From: Heliopora coerulea
Lineage: Eukaryota; Cnidaria; Anthozoa; Scleralcyonacea; Helioporidae
Direction of reading: 5' to 3'
DNA length: 64,000 nt
NCBI GenBank assembly: GCA_030142905.1
Contig: JASJOG010000525.1
Span: 1 to 64,000 of the forward strand
Shown here piece after piece: positions 47,159 to 58,558 of this stretch. Positions within the stretch are counted from its first letter, which is position 1. The number at the start of each line of letters is the position of its first letter. The translations under genes were made by a program, and so were the position numbers. The notes below the pieces were generated by a model. It did no database searches. It had not been told where the DNA came from and saw nothing but the letters and a program-made list of their open reading frames with translations.

Positions 47159-47979
47159 GTATGTTGACAAACTTACAGATTGATCGTATGAGACATTCCA
47201 AGATCCAGACTTGGCAGTTTCCTAATGTAGTTTCTTGTTTAGTTACCCGAACAATATTTTCGTTAATATCTCAAAACGGAACCGTTTGTAGAAGGTGCTC
47301 TAAACTTTGAGGCCAGAAAAGTTAAAAGTTCAATGAGTCTGAAGACACGTATTGCACAGTTTGTACAAGAATTATATTTTTGTTGTATTTATTGCACAAA
47401 TTTACTTCATTAGAACTTCGCTGAGGACACATGTGAATCATGTGTATGATGGTAAACTTTCAAGATTTTTGAAAAATGGACGAGACAAGTTAAATGTGTG
47501 TTGGAAAGAAACTTTTTGCTTCAGGGAACGTCTTAAATTATAAAGATTTGTCTTTGCAGCCTTCCCATACCTCACTTTGTTCTTGAAATATCAAAGATTT
47601 GCTTGATGTATAGAATAAATACCGAGAACGGATAAAATTTTCACAGGATGGTCTATAACCTAATGACAGATCAAAAATTAATTTTGTTTCCAGAGCAACA
47701 AAATGACGTAGTTATGACGTCAAAATATGTAGGATTATAAATTATGGGGATTATTCGAGATGCGTGTGCTTTATGCTTTCATTGACCACATTTTTATTCT
47801 TCTCGCAAGATCATCGCTAAAGGAACTGCATTTATGTAACAGTGCACGTTCAGAAAATGTAGCTGGAATGTTTTTGTACTCATTAAATATCAAAATATTG
47901 GTGAACACTTTCCCCGTCTCCCCTGCTCAGTGGTTTGCCATAAAATGTCTATAACGGTTTCCATTTTCTTGACGTTTAG

Positions 47980-48063
47980 TTCTAACTGGAACAAAACGAA
48001 GCCATGAAAGCGATCAATATCAAACTGAAGGAGAACCAAGTAGCAAGAAAGACGACAAAACTG
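47980..48063 (+). CDS. ANK-death-ZU5 gene, exon 7: basic linker
   Basis: 84 nt, acceptor GTTTAG|TTCTAA, donor AACTG|GTAGGT, phase 1 on both sides. Encodes LTGTKRSHESDQYQTEGEPS then SKKDDKTG, a charged flexible linker. A near-copy of the exon with its flanks lies 1067 bp downstream. Confidence 0.65.
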
Positions 48064-49046
48064 GTAGGTTGAGTTGAGAAAAAAAAATTAAGTAAAAACA
48101 CAGAGCTCACACAAGCTGTTTCCGTGATCTTTGGTTTACGGTATATTAACAGTCACAGTGAACATTGACTTGATGAGTTACATGTATAATGATGGAGATG
48201 TATGTGCACGAACTTGAAATAAACGGGAAAAAACCCAAAAAACTTTAATAAAATTGAATGAAGTAGACTTTTACGACTCAGAGGCCTTTCTACGACTTTA
48301 TGACTCTTTTACGAATTACATCGCTTGGCTTCCAAAGTGGATGACTGGGGAAGAACAAAATCACAGTGAAATCGAAAGCGATGGTCAAGCACAAAGCCAT
48401 TGATAAAAGGTTAGAAACTCGCGTTCGATTTATTCCATTCCTTACTGCCAGTTCGTGCACAGGTGAAACTCGAATTATGAGCATTCTCCATAATGTCTGT
48501 TCATCGCTCAAACAGGACCACTTATAACGGAGCAAGTTGGTGGGAGAGATCGAGAATTGCCTGGGTACGCCAAACTCCATTTTTGGAGTCAAATGACGTT
48601 TAAGGCGAGTTTTTAAAGTTTTTCTGAATCGTCTTACGATTGGCCGTTGGCCCAGATAGGAATGCGATTGCTTCGAGTCAAACAAAAATTGATTTTCTTC
48701 CCTTGCACTGGGTTTGAAAGCAGGGCGACGTGATTATTCAGGCGAAAACTGCCTCTTGAGTCGACACTAATCATTTTGGATGTCTCCCGCAATGTGTTCT
48801 TTTGCGATATTTTTTTTACAGCAAACAAATCTTCGAAAACCCTAAAATGAAACACTTTTAGCCCAAAAGACGACAAAAAAGGCAAATTTACGGTTATTTC
48901 CAGTTTTACGGAAATTTCAGAGTTATAACTGGAAAAATTTTACCGTCATAGAATATCAAAATCACCTTGAACGTTTTCGCCCTCCTCCACCTCAGTGGCC
49001 TTACCATAAAATCTCTACAATGATTTCCATCTTTTGCGATTTTTAG

Positions 49047-49130
49047 TTTTAACTGGAATAAAACGAAGCCATGAAAGCAATCAATCACCAGCGAAAGGAG
49101 AGCCAAGCAGCAAGAAAAAAGACGAAACTG
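49047..49130 (+). CDS. ANK-death-ZU5 gene, exon 7b: duplicated basic linker
   Basis: 84 nt, same phase and splice layout as exon 7 (acceptor TTTTTAG|TTTTAA, donor AACTG|GTTAGT). Encodes LTGIKRSHESNQSPAKGEPS then SKKKDETG. Upstream intron sequence (CAGTGG...CCATAAAAT...TTTCCAT) is duplicated too. Inclusion together or as alternatives both keep frame. Confidence 0.6.
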
Positions 49131-52049
49131 GTTAGTGGAGAATAAAAAATAAAAATAAAGGGGAAAGAGAGAGAGCACGCTCAAGCTCTTTGTATGACTT
49201 TTGGTTTATAGTATGTCACGTGTCTGAGAGAGGACTAGAAGGTCCTGAAGTCGTGAAGCTGAGTATTCCAATATCCTAATGGTTTTCATATTTCGTCCAA
49301 AATTTAGCATATTCTTCTGGAGGTTTTGCTCCCCAGAGAAATTCCGTTGTCTCTCTCTTACACCCACAGACTAGAACATCTGGCGCCACCGCGAATATTG
49401 TATTCTTTTAAACGTTTCCCAAATTTAATTTCACACTTATTCCGGTCATGTATGGTGTACCCTCGCTTCCTCAACCTCAACACCTAAATTAAATATTAAC
49501 TAGCTACCAAAAGGGATTTTGTACTACTTACCTTTCCAAATTTTTCCCGATTTACTATTTTATAGCCCCAATATTCTTATTTTTCGCAAACTTTGTGGTG
49601 GGTCACACACGACACACGCCCCATAACTACAGCATTGATTGTTATATCGTACAAAAAAAAACTCATACAGAGATAAATTGGGGGTTTGAAAACAATCTTA
49701 TGACTGCCTTTGGTTTGAAGTATTTTCGGACACGTGTATGAAATTATTTTGTAATTTTCATTTCATTACCATTGATTTACTTATTGCTTTTATTAACTTG
49801 CACGCCGAAGTATATGTTTAAAAAGATATTGTGATGCCTATGATATACCTGCGTGTATATGTTAAACGATAAGCACTATAATTTGTTTAACTGTTACGTG
49901 TTTGTAACAGATCATTCGGAATTTCCTAAACTTTACCGAAATTGTTTTAAGACACATTTATTTCAATTAGTGGCAATCAAAATGTTAATATTAATTGAAC
50001 AATTCTAAAATCTGACCGATTCGGTGATGCAATATTCAACTTGCCAGTTTTATAATGTTATTTGGTAGTTAAAATAAAGTTAGGATAAAGTAAGTCAACA
50101 GGCCTTTTCGCACTGGAAACTGAGAAGAAAACTGGAAAAACATTGTTTGCTTAAGGCCAAGTCGGAAATTTGAAATCGACAAGGTACAAGAAGGCACCTG
50201 TTGAGTTGGGGAAGTTACAGCGTTTCAGTGTTAATCAATTTGTGAACGAAACTTTAGAGATTCCAATAATTTATTTTCCTGATCTGTGATAATGCTATGA
50301 TATTACAACAGGGCTATGCAACAGTACTGGACACGTTTTTTTGCTTAATTGAGTTTAAGTAACGAACAACGAGGTCTGCGCCAGCGTGAAAACTACTTTC
50401 GATTTAGATTAGGGGTACACTTTCTAAAAATTTGATGATGGACCTTCCCCCATTTCAGAAATCCAGGGAACTTATACTAACAAGAATTCGTAGTCAAAAC
50501 CAAAATCCCAAGCAAGCGAGAGACTTTCCAACATATAAAAAAATCATAAAACAGCGATTAATTCTTGGTAACAAATTTAAACACGGTTTTAAAATACGTT
50601 GATACCATTGTGATGGATAATTTAAGATAAAGTAGGAGAAAATGAAATAAACGCACTAAAAAGGCATACACAGTTACCATGACTTAGGTACTGCTGGACC
50701 GTTTAGTTCTTAAGAGAACTGCATGAAACGTAGAGGTAAAATACTACGCAAAGAGTAGTATTAATTAAAAGTGTTTCTTCAATTTTTAGCGTATTTCTAT
50801 ATTTTCATCAAATTAATTTTGCCGCAAGAAATACGAATACGCGATCACCTCTCGGCCACCCTCCATCATATCCCTTGAGGATGTAAACAAAATCGGGAAG
50901 TTTTATCATACGTGCGGGGCTGATGTCATTATGTACCTGATTGGCTAATTGAGTAACGTAGCCAAAACATGTAGCATACACGACCGCAAAAGTTTGTTTC
51001 CTTTTACAATTTCTTTCGGATATTATGAATAAAATCTTGGTTATTTTCAATTCAAAGAAATTCGACTTAATATGGCTGACGCAAATTTGGAAAATGAACG
51101 TCACGGAAATTTCAGAGATTGCCTAAACAAAGTATTCGTGACTGGAGTACTGTGAACTTTCATGGCTGAAATAATACAATATTGCAAGTACACTGTAGCC
51201 GGGGATAACAATTGCTAGAACGTTTTTAAATCTCTTCCGTAATCTTCATGTCAGGTGTTTAAGAACGGACACATCAATGATATAATAGTTGCACAAGACT
51301 ATAACAAGTTTTTACTGAAATGGAATTGCTTGCCAGAGACGAGGAAGGATCCCATTTACTGAATCATCCTTATGAGATTCGAATTCCCACCATTGAAAAC
51401 CAAATTCGCTTCCTGCAGTTGTGTTGCTAGTATTGGGCCAAATGCTTCCTTTTAACATATTGCCAGTGTGTGTTACGCATTGGAAGACTTGAGTAGAACG
51501 GTCTTACAAGCGCAGGAGTAAGATGTTTGAATGATCTAGTACTTATCTACTTATGACATGGAATCAGCCGCGTAAGAGACGACTTCAATTCCAACTGATT
51601 TACAATCTCGATAATTCTTTGCAGAACAAAGATCAACAAATGAGAAGAAAGACGAAATTAACAGGGCGTAAACCTGTTGAAATATCGGGAATATAACAAA
51701 CGATGTTTGGCTTTTTTTCCCGCCAAACCTCGACTTCCAAGCGAGCATTACATATCCTTGTACTGGCATATATTTTGCTACAGTCGCACCCTATATATTG
51801 AAGCCAAATGCTTATTAGTTGATTATTGTGCATTGGTACGCGATAGATAATTAAAAGTTAAATGATTAAATAATTATTTGTATATACATAAACATACATA
51901 TTTGGAGATCTATCCTAAAGATTTGGAGTTAATATGCGAACACGCAGGTACAAGCGCTACAAACCGGGTCCGGATGCAGGTCTGTTTTGTTTGGATCTGG
52001 ATTGTGTGTATTGTCCGGATCCGGACAATACAAACAATCATACACCAAA
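49131..52049. other. Intron sequence, no recognised insertion
   Basis: AT-rich with only short frames. A perfect 24-bp palindrome centred on TCCGGATCCGGA lies at 52008-52031, next to the PLE pseudogene. Confidence 0.45.
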
Positions 52050-52060
52050 CCAGCGTGGTC

Positions 52061-53517
52061 CTAGTCAAAATATTGGGCATACAAATGCTCCCCAGGAATA
52101 CCCCTTTGTACTGTTTCATATCTCTTCATGCTACTCTTGTAGTTGTTAAACCTTGTCCGAAATGCGGTAATTGTACTTCCAACATATGACTTCAAACATT
52201 TTTTACATTTGATCAAATAAACTACTCCTCTGCTATCGCTGCCAAAGGAATAACTTATATGATAAGTCCGATCTTTATCATAAAATTTGTCCCCTCCCCT
52301 AACAATTTTACAAATTTGACAACGTGTTTTACCACATTTCCTCATACCCCTTTTCTCTTCCCTATGTCGTTTAAGTCTAGATTTCACTAAGTCATCCCCC
52401 AAGTTACGAGGTCTCTTAAATGTCACCATAGGTTTATCAACAAAAATCGCTCTCATGTCGTCCGAAGCTTGAAGGATATACCATAAAGAGTCAATAATTT
52501 TCCCTACCCCAGAAAACGCCGGATGGAAATTCATCACCAAAAAGATCCTATCTATATCCTTTCTTTTCTGACCTCTACCTTGACCTAGAAGGCTCTATCG
52601 ACTCTTCCCTCTTGCTCGAACAAACTGAGAGTCCACATTCTTTTTTGTAAATCCTCTTTTTAGAAGATAACCCTGTAATTCGTTTAATCTATTATCAAAC
52701 ACTTCCTCCCAGTTACAAATCCGCTTTTACCTAAGAGCCTGTCCATAGGGGATACCTTCTTTCACACACTTCGGATGACAAGATTTAAAGTCCCAATACT
52801 GATGTGTATCCGTTGGTTTTGAATACACGTCAGTATTTATCTTTCCACCCTCGAGTTTATCCCTAACATCTAAATAAGAGACTTTATACGTTGACCATTC
52901 AAAAGTATACTTTATCGTTTGATGATAACAATTGACATATTCAAAAAATGTTAATAACCTTTCTTTTCCATATAGCCAAATAAAGAAAACATCGTCGAAA
53001 AACTTCCACCACACCCACGGTCTTAAATTACAATCCTTTAACATTTTTCGCTCTGAATATGACATAAATATATTGGCAAATGCAGAAGCAAACTTTGTTC
53101 CAATTGCTGTCCCTAAATTTTGCTAATAAATCTTATCATCAAACTCAAAATAATTATTCTCGAAAACCACTTAGCTATATCACACAAATCCTCTTCATCA
53201 ACATACCACTCTGTTAAGTCAACTTCCCCTTTAAATTCCTGAATAATTCCTTTTAAACTCGTTAAACCTGCCTCATGAGGGATATTAGGGTAAGGCCCAT
53301 TAACATCCATCGTAACAATTAATGCTCCTTCTGGAATACCCCCCAAATTTCCTAATTTCATAAGAAAATCGGTTGTATCTTTAGTAACATTAATAAACAC
53401 GGAAACAACTGGCAGAAGACGAAGGTCCACAAACTCTGAAATTTCCTCTGTAGCGGTGCTACAATTTGACACCACTGGTCTTCCAGGGACATCCATTACT
53501 CTGAGTTTTTGAATCAA
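52061..53517 (-). pseudogene. Penelope-like element A: RT plus GIY-YIG, frameshifted
   Basis: Three minus-strand frames in element order. 53517-53113 holds the RT N-part (VPGRPVVSNCSTATEEISEF, motif A LIVTMDVNGPYPNIPHEAG). 53065-52727 holds the palm (KFFDDVFFIW, equivalent of YxDD) and the PLE-typical HQYWDFKSCHPKCVKEGIPY. 52540-52061 holds a Cys pair motif (CGKTRCQIC) and the GIY-YIG domain (GVVYLIKCKKCLKSYVGST). Frameshifts or stops near 53110 and 52700-52560 kill it, and the GIY-YIG domain is cut at 52061. It is antisense within the host gene's intron. Confidence 0.88.
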
Positions 53518-53600
53518 TATTTAATATTTTACTTGGTTGGTGGAAGGGTTCTGATTTACTTATATATATACATACATATATATCTGTTATCATGTTATTC

Positions 53601-53632
53601 TTGATAAAGGGGCAGGCCCCGAAACGTTGAAA
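53601..53632 (+). ncRNA. Hammerhead-like motif at PLE A flank
   Basis: UUGAUAA (53601-53607, degenerate core), a strong stem II GGGGC/GCCCC, GAAA (53621-53624), palindromic ACGT and U. Stem I pairs only 3 bp (TTC/GAA). Followed by AATAAAGTTTGAACTT, the tail also seen near 36550. Confidence 0.5.
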
Positions 53633-53730
53633 GTAAAATAAAGTTTGAACTTATACTGATGATATATATATATACATATATATATACATATATATATGTG
53701 AATTGAATACTTGTAATCCAGGCATAGTAA

Positions 53731-53931
53731 TGTTATGATTTTGTTCTCCAGATTTGTGATTAGCTGTGCCGAGCTTTCGACTTGGTCCTTCAAGTCTTCG
53801 TCAGGTTATGGTGAGGTATTTACACGTGCAAACCACGTACAAATACCTCACCATAACCTGACGAAGACTTGAAGGACCAAGTCGAAAGCTCGGCACAGCT
53901 AAACACAAATCCGGAGAACAAAATCATAACA
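53731..53931. repeat. Palindrome with two head-to-head hammerhead-like motifs
   Basis: Arms 53731-53820 and 53841-53931 are near-perfect complements across a 20-bp spacer. Each contains CTGACGA, a 5-bp stem GACTT/AAGTC, GAAA, palindromic AGCT and C: minus strand 53804-53774 and plus strand 53858-53891. The core is fully consensus. The arrangement resembles inverted pseudo-LTRs of Penelope-like elements. Confidence 0.75.
53858..53891 (+). ncRNA. Hammerhead-like motif, consensus core (plus copy)
   Basis: CTGACGA (53858-53864), stem II GACTT/AAGTC, GAAA (53884-53887), AGCT stem III palindrome, cleavage base C (53891). Stem I pairing is poor beyond the first base pair. Confidence 0.5.
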
Positions 53932-54048
53932 TATATATATATATACGTGTAAGCAAATTTCATCTTACTAAGTGTAGATGTTTGTAAGCTTGGATATATA
54001 TATATGATGAAAAGTTTGTTCTCAAGCTTTTATCTCAGAAAACTTCTG

Positions 54049-54281
54049 AGCTCCCCAACGGGAATCGAACCCGTGTCTCCCGATCGCCGGTACGGTTGTT
54101 TTGCCACTACACTATAGGGTCTCAGACGGCAAACATGATGTTAATTAGAGACCTAGTTCGTAATACTGATATGCCTCTTTCGTACTTGAAAGCTGAACAT
54201 ACCTGTAATGTGATATTGTGTGTAAGTAAATTTCATCTTGCTAAGTGTAGATGTTTGTAAGCTTGGATATATATATGATGA
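54049..54281 (-). mobile_element. SINE family C, minus arm
   Basis: Inverted relative to 54355-54588. The tRNA-like head (GGGAATCGAACCCGTG is the box B complement; CACTACACTATAGGG the box A side) is at low coordinates, followed by the body to GCTTGGATATATATATGATG. Confidence 0.8.
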
Positions 54282-54354
54282 ATCGGGAGACACGGTTCGA
54301 TTCCCGTTGGGGAGCTCAGAAGTTTTCTGCGATAAAAGCTTGAGAACAAACTTT
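54282..54354 (+). mobile_element. SINE family C, short plus fragment between arms
   Basis: Begins in the T-arm (GGTTCGATTCCCGTTGGGGA) and carries the start of the body (GATAAAAGCTTGAGAACAAA). It is the same segment as 23331-23390. Confidence 0.7.
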
Positions 54355-54588
54355 TCATCATATATATATCCAAGCTTACAAACATCTACACTCAGTAAGA
54401 TGAAATTTACTTACACACAATATCACATTACAGGTATGTTCAGCTTTCAAGTACGAAAGAGGCATATCAATATTACGAACCAGGTCTCTAATTAACATCA
54501 TACTTGCCGTCTGAGACCCTATAGTGTAGTGGTAAAACAACCGTACCGGCAATCGGAAGACACGGGTTCGATTCTCGTTGGGGAGCTA
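54355..54588 (+). mobile_element. SINE family C, plus arm with tRNA-like head
   Basis: Ends with a tRNA-like head (about 54511-54588): GAGACCCTATAGTGTAGTGG contains box A, GGGTTCGATTCTCG contains box B. The preceding 150 bp match the minus arm in inverted order. Confidence 0.8.
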
Positions 54589-54589
54589 A

Positions 54590-55923
54590 ACTATTCCAAC
54601 ATCCTCCATAGAATACTGTCTAGATAATCATTCAACACATCTCGCCCGACCATTCTCAAAACAATTCATTCTGAAAGCCGTATCGATTGTACTAAAGGAA
54701 AACACATTCAAATTCGACAAAAAACACTACAGACAACTTGAAGGAACCGTGATGGGGACTAAAATTTCATCTACCTATGCAACGCTAGTTATGGGATATT
54801 TGGAGAAAAGACTTTATCGAAAATTTGAGGAGAAACATGACAGTACGGAACGAAAAAAATTTATCAAGGACATTAAAAGATTTCTGGATGATTGTTTTAT
54901 ATTTTGGTGGAAATCACGCCGGGAGCTGGAAGAACTACATGAGATGTTGAACAGTCTACACCCGAAGATCAAATTTACTATGGAAACAAATGAACAAGAA
55001 CTACCGTTTTTGGACATATTATTACCCAAGGAAAAGATCCCAAATCCAAACAGACATGTACTACAAAGGAACAGATTCACACCAATACTTGAACTTTAAC
55101 TCCTGCCACCCTAAGCACTGCAAATCTAACGTACCGTACACGTTAGCAAGACGAATTCGCACGATTGTTAGTGACAACAACCTTCGAGAACATCGCCTTC
55201 AAGAACTTAAAACATTCTTAACACGACAAAACTACCCAATGACTTTGATTGAGCAAGGATTTAAAAAAGCAAAAAATTTAACCGTACAAGAATTTCGAAG
55301 GGAAGAAAACAATACAAACGGACAACAAAATACTTCCTTTGGTAATAACGCACAACCGGAACAACGTGCAAGTTATGGCGAAAATAAGAGAGTCGGGGAG
55401 ATTCCTCGACAATTAAGGCAGTCTAAACGACATCCTGGAAAACACCAAACTATTGGTAAGTAGAAGGCAATCGAAGAACTTAAAACGGATGTTAACGAAG
55501 GCAGAGTTTTCCTCAGAAGATGAAACACCGACGGTCAAAAAATGCGGCAAATCACGATGTGGCAGATGCCCTATAATAATTACAGGAAACACGATAAACT
55601 TCTACAACGGAAAGACATGGACCGTCAAATCAAACATGAACTGCAAAACTAAAAACGTTATTTATGTTATTATTTGGGCTAAGTGTAATGGTTTTTACGT
55701 CGGAACCACAGAAAACCTAGAAAAAAGAGTGATCCTACACGAAGAACAAATCAAACATGAGTAGTATAGACATTTAACTGTAAGCGAACATTTACATAAA
55801 TGCAATGACTGCAATTTCAACATTATGCCCATTTACCATTGCGAGAGCTCTAATAGACTGTTAAGAGAAACAAAAGAGAAACACTTTATTGCTATACTTA
55901 AGATGTATTTAAAACGACGGTAG
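54590..55923 (+). pseudogene. Penelope-like element B: RT palm plus GIY-YIG, 5'-truncated
   Basis: Begins directly after a SINE head. RT motifs: GTVMGTKISSTYATLVMGYL and RFLDDCFIFW (the DD pair intact), then after a frameshift near 55030-55060 DSHQYLNFNSCHPKHCK and a linker to 55453. The GIY-YIG part has CGKSRCGRC, NVIYVIIWAKCNGFYVGTTE and, past a TAG at 55762, RHLTVSEHLHKC and LLRETKEKHFI, ending at 55921-55923. It is a different PLE lineage from element A and lies in the opposite orientation. Confidence 0.87.
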
Positions 55924-57720
55924 AGCTTCCAGTGTAAGTGAATGTAATGTGGTAATTATTTCAGTTCGATGAGTTTGATGATATCCTAAAGTAGTTAATG
56001 GTCAAAAAGGGTCATTTCCAAGTACTTCTGGTTGTAGTTTTCTCTTTAACTTTAACCTAAATGCAGTTTTTAGAGATGTAACCAGGTTTTCTGTAAGGGA
56101 AGTCAGTTCAATCAATTTTCTGCCACCCGTGGAAGTATTTTTCCATTTTAGAGCCTTGAAAACGCACCAAAAATACATTTCCTGTCAAAAATATTGAAAA
56201 AAAATAAAAAGAAACAAATAAACAAAAACAGAACAACAAAAACACACAATTTCCTTGAAAAAGATGCTGTATGTTTTGAAATATCGGACTGGTTCACAAG
56301 TGGGAGCTATTTCTTCCATTCTTTCGTGGTTGCGCCCCATACAGTTTTCCATTGATAGTTACGATCTAGTTAGTGGTTTACCAAAAACACACATTTTTAA
56401 ATTAAGTTATTTTGCCCTTCACCCAAGATGACTATGTCCCTTGTCTTGTGAATCTCTGGGGGTTGAGTTGAAACGATCTATATAAGTTCGTTTTGCCCTA
56501 TAGACTTGCAACGTATCAGACAGAGCTTACATTTTTCTTGGAAAAGCCTATACATATGAAAAATATGCAATAAAAAACAGCAGACCATGTCTAACTAAAG
56601 GTGCTCCGACCTTCATTTAAATGCACTTGTTCGGTCAGTTTTTCAAAGTTTGGATACTTTTTCTGATGGATATACCGTAATGAGTCGATGAATTCGCTAT
56701 TCAGTGAAAAATTAGCGGACTGAAAGTAGTAAGGGGACAGTGCTGTCGTTCCTTTGAATAATCAAACTTGTGCAATGGACACATGTTGTTGGCTGAATAG
56801 GAGTTATCCTCTGGTGACGAGTTAACCAGACTTTGAAAAACTTTCAAAAAGAAATTGAAATTGTTTTGCCATGTTTATATAGCATGATGCAAATACGAGG
56901 AGAAGGTTGGGAGAATTAGAATTATACAGAAGTTTGAGGGTACTCACAACCCATCCGAGTGTTTGCATCAGGCTTTATTAACAGAACAAAACAGTTTCTA
57001 TTTCTTTAATAAGATGAGCAAAGAACTGGGCAAGAATAATTGTGAATAAAGAACTTAATTTTCAGCATGAAATGGCAAGGTTCTTAGACATTCGTAAACC
57101 AATCAGAAGTTCTCATTCGCGCCTAGAACAAATTCTGGAGTAAAGCGGCGCTGTGATGTCATAACCGTGTTTGCATAACCTGATATAATCACGGTAACAG
57201 ACCAATCATTGCGTGCGTAATAGGAAACGGTAATTGCTAAAAAGTATACAATAAAATAATGGTTCTGAAAAAAGCCTAGGAACGAGGGAGTGGAATGGAG
57301 TTCAAGGATTGTTTAGGGCGTTATGCTGATTTTTAGGTTGTGTTTAATGCCATGGTTAGGGTTAGGGTTGGTATTAGGGTTAGGAATAGGTGGTACATGT
57401 TATGAAGTACATGATAGTTTCAATTCCTTATCAATTGATTCTTTCTCAGTCTCTCCTCCAAACCTTATTCTAAAATATACTTTTTGGCAATCGCCAATAG
57501 GAAACTTATTTTATAATTCAGTTTAATAGCCATATCATAAAGTGTTTTCCTGCCTTTTTGAGGTAGTAGGTGGGAGTTAGTCAAGTGGCAGTCCTACATT
57601 TTTGTAGACGTTAAAATCGGGCGTCCTCAGAATACGGATGAACGGAAACTTTTGGTCTTTCAAACCTGATGATATGCAATATCTAAAAGTATTTCATTTA
57701 ACATATTGTTTGAGAAAGAG
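55924..57720. other. Intron sequence with telomere-like repeat
   Basis: No gene. A GGTTAGGGTTAGGGTTGG-type run occurs at 57353-57392. Otherwise AT-rich and featureless. Confidence 0.5.
57353..57392 (+). repeat. Interstitial TTAGGG repeat
   Basis: Four to five degenerate TTAGGG units. TTAGGG is the telomere repeat of cnidarians and vertebrates; here it sits deep in an intron. Confidence 0.75.
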
Positions 57721-58017
57721 CATGGTACATTATTGTCCTTTTTAATCCGATTTACGAACAATTTATGGTTTACTTTAAATGTCTACAAACGCGCCTGTAT
57801 GAAGTTAAACGTGACCACTCCGGTGGAGACTGTGAAGTATTGACACAATACATGGGTTACTCCATAAATCAAATTGCCAGATTTAAATTGTCGAAGAATC
57901 CTGCGGATGCTATTTTGTTTCATTGGGGAATCCAACATGGAAATGAATTGAAGCGACTTATTGAAATCCTTAGGAAGATGAAACGATATGACGTTGTTGA
58001 AATCCTTGAAGCGAAAG
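57721..58017 (+). CDS. ANK-death-ZU5 gene, exon 8: probable death domain 5
   Basis: Donor GAAAG|GTAGCT in phase 1 is clear. The acceptor at 57720 (AAAGAG|CATGG) has the right phase but a poor pyrimidine tract, so the 5' boundary is uncertain. The core LTQYMGYSINQIARFKLSKN, Trp in ADAILFHWGIQHG and KRLIEILRKMKRYDVVEILE are death-domain features. It resembles exon 2 (NPADAV/ILxHWG) more than exons 3-5. Helix 1 is short and irregular. It could be a decayed exon. Confidence 0.55.
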
Positions 58018-58062
58018 GTAGCTTAAATTTTCACAGTAACCAACAAAGCAAAACAGCATATA

Positions 58063-58261
58063 CAGTGGCGTAACGGAAATACTTGGGGCCATTAGGAGAT
58101 TTTCGTTCGCGGTCCTTCGTCACCCCCGTTGGTATAGACTTAGTGTAGACAATTTGACAACTTTAATTCTCAATTGTCTTTCCAAATTCATCGGGGCGCC
58201 TTAGAGGTCGGAGGCCCCTTAGGAGTTGCTCTAACCTTGACCATAGTCCGTTACGCCACTG
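58063..58261. mobile_element. hAT-type MITE
   Basis: 199 bp; inverted ends CAGTGGCGTAACGG, perfect for 14 bp. Flanks AGCATATA/AACATATA match 7 of 8, a hAT-type target duplication. Same end family as the MITE at 39989. Confidence 0.88.
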
Positions 58262-58558
58262 AACATATAATTGATATACTTATATAGTGGACAAAGGTGT
58301 ATTTTGTGTTTTATTCTATAGCATTGTACCACGTGGCATGATGTCGAGACGCAATAATTGCTGCGAAGAATTCTTGTAGTTAATCGAATTTTATGTCCTG
58401 ATGGATGTGATGTGAAACTGCTTTATTTAGCAGTATGATTATCTAGCTTTGCTATTTTATCCTATTCTCAGCTCTACAATTTTAAAGTTGTATGATATTT
58501 TGATTATTATATTTTCATGACATCATAACTTGACTTTGGCTGCTTGTTTTGATCCAAG

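Noticed and set aside
48290..48885. Minus-strand frames of 83-131 codons between exons 7 and 7b
   Set aside because: No domain. They overlap intron sequence and have no conserved motif.
50808..51104. 98-codon minus-strand frame in the large intron
   Set aside because: No domain, low-information sequence, no splice support.
57345..57395. True chromosome end
   Set aside because: The repeat is only a few degenerate units and coding exons continue on both sides.
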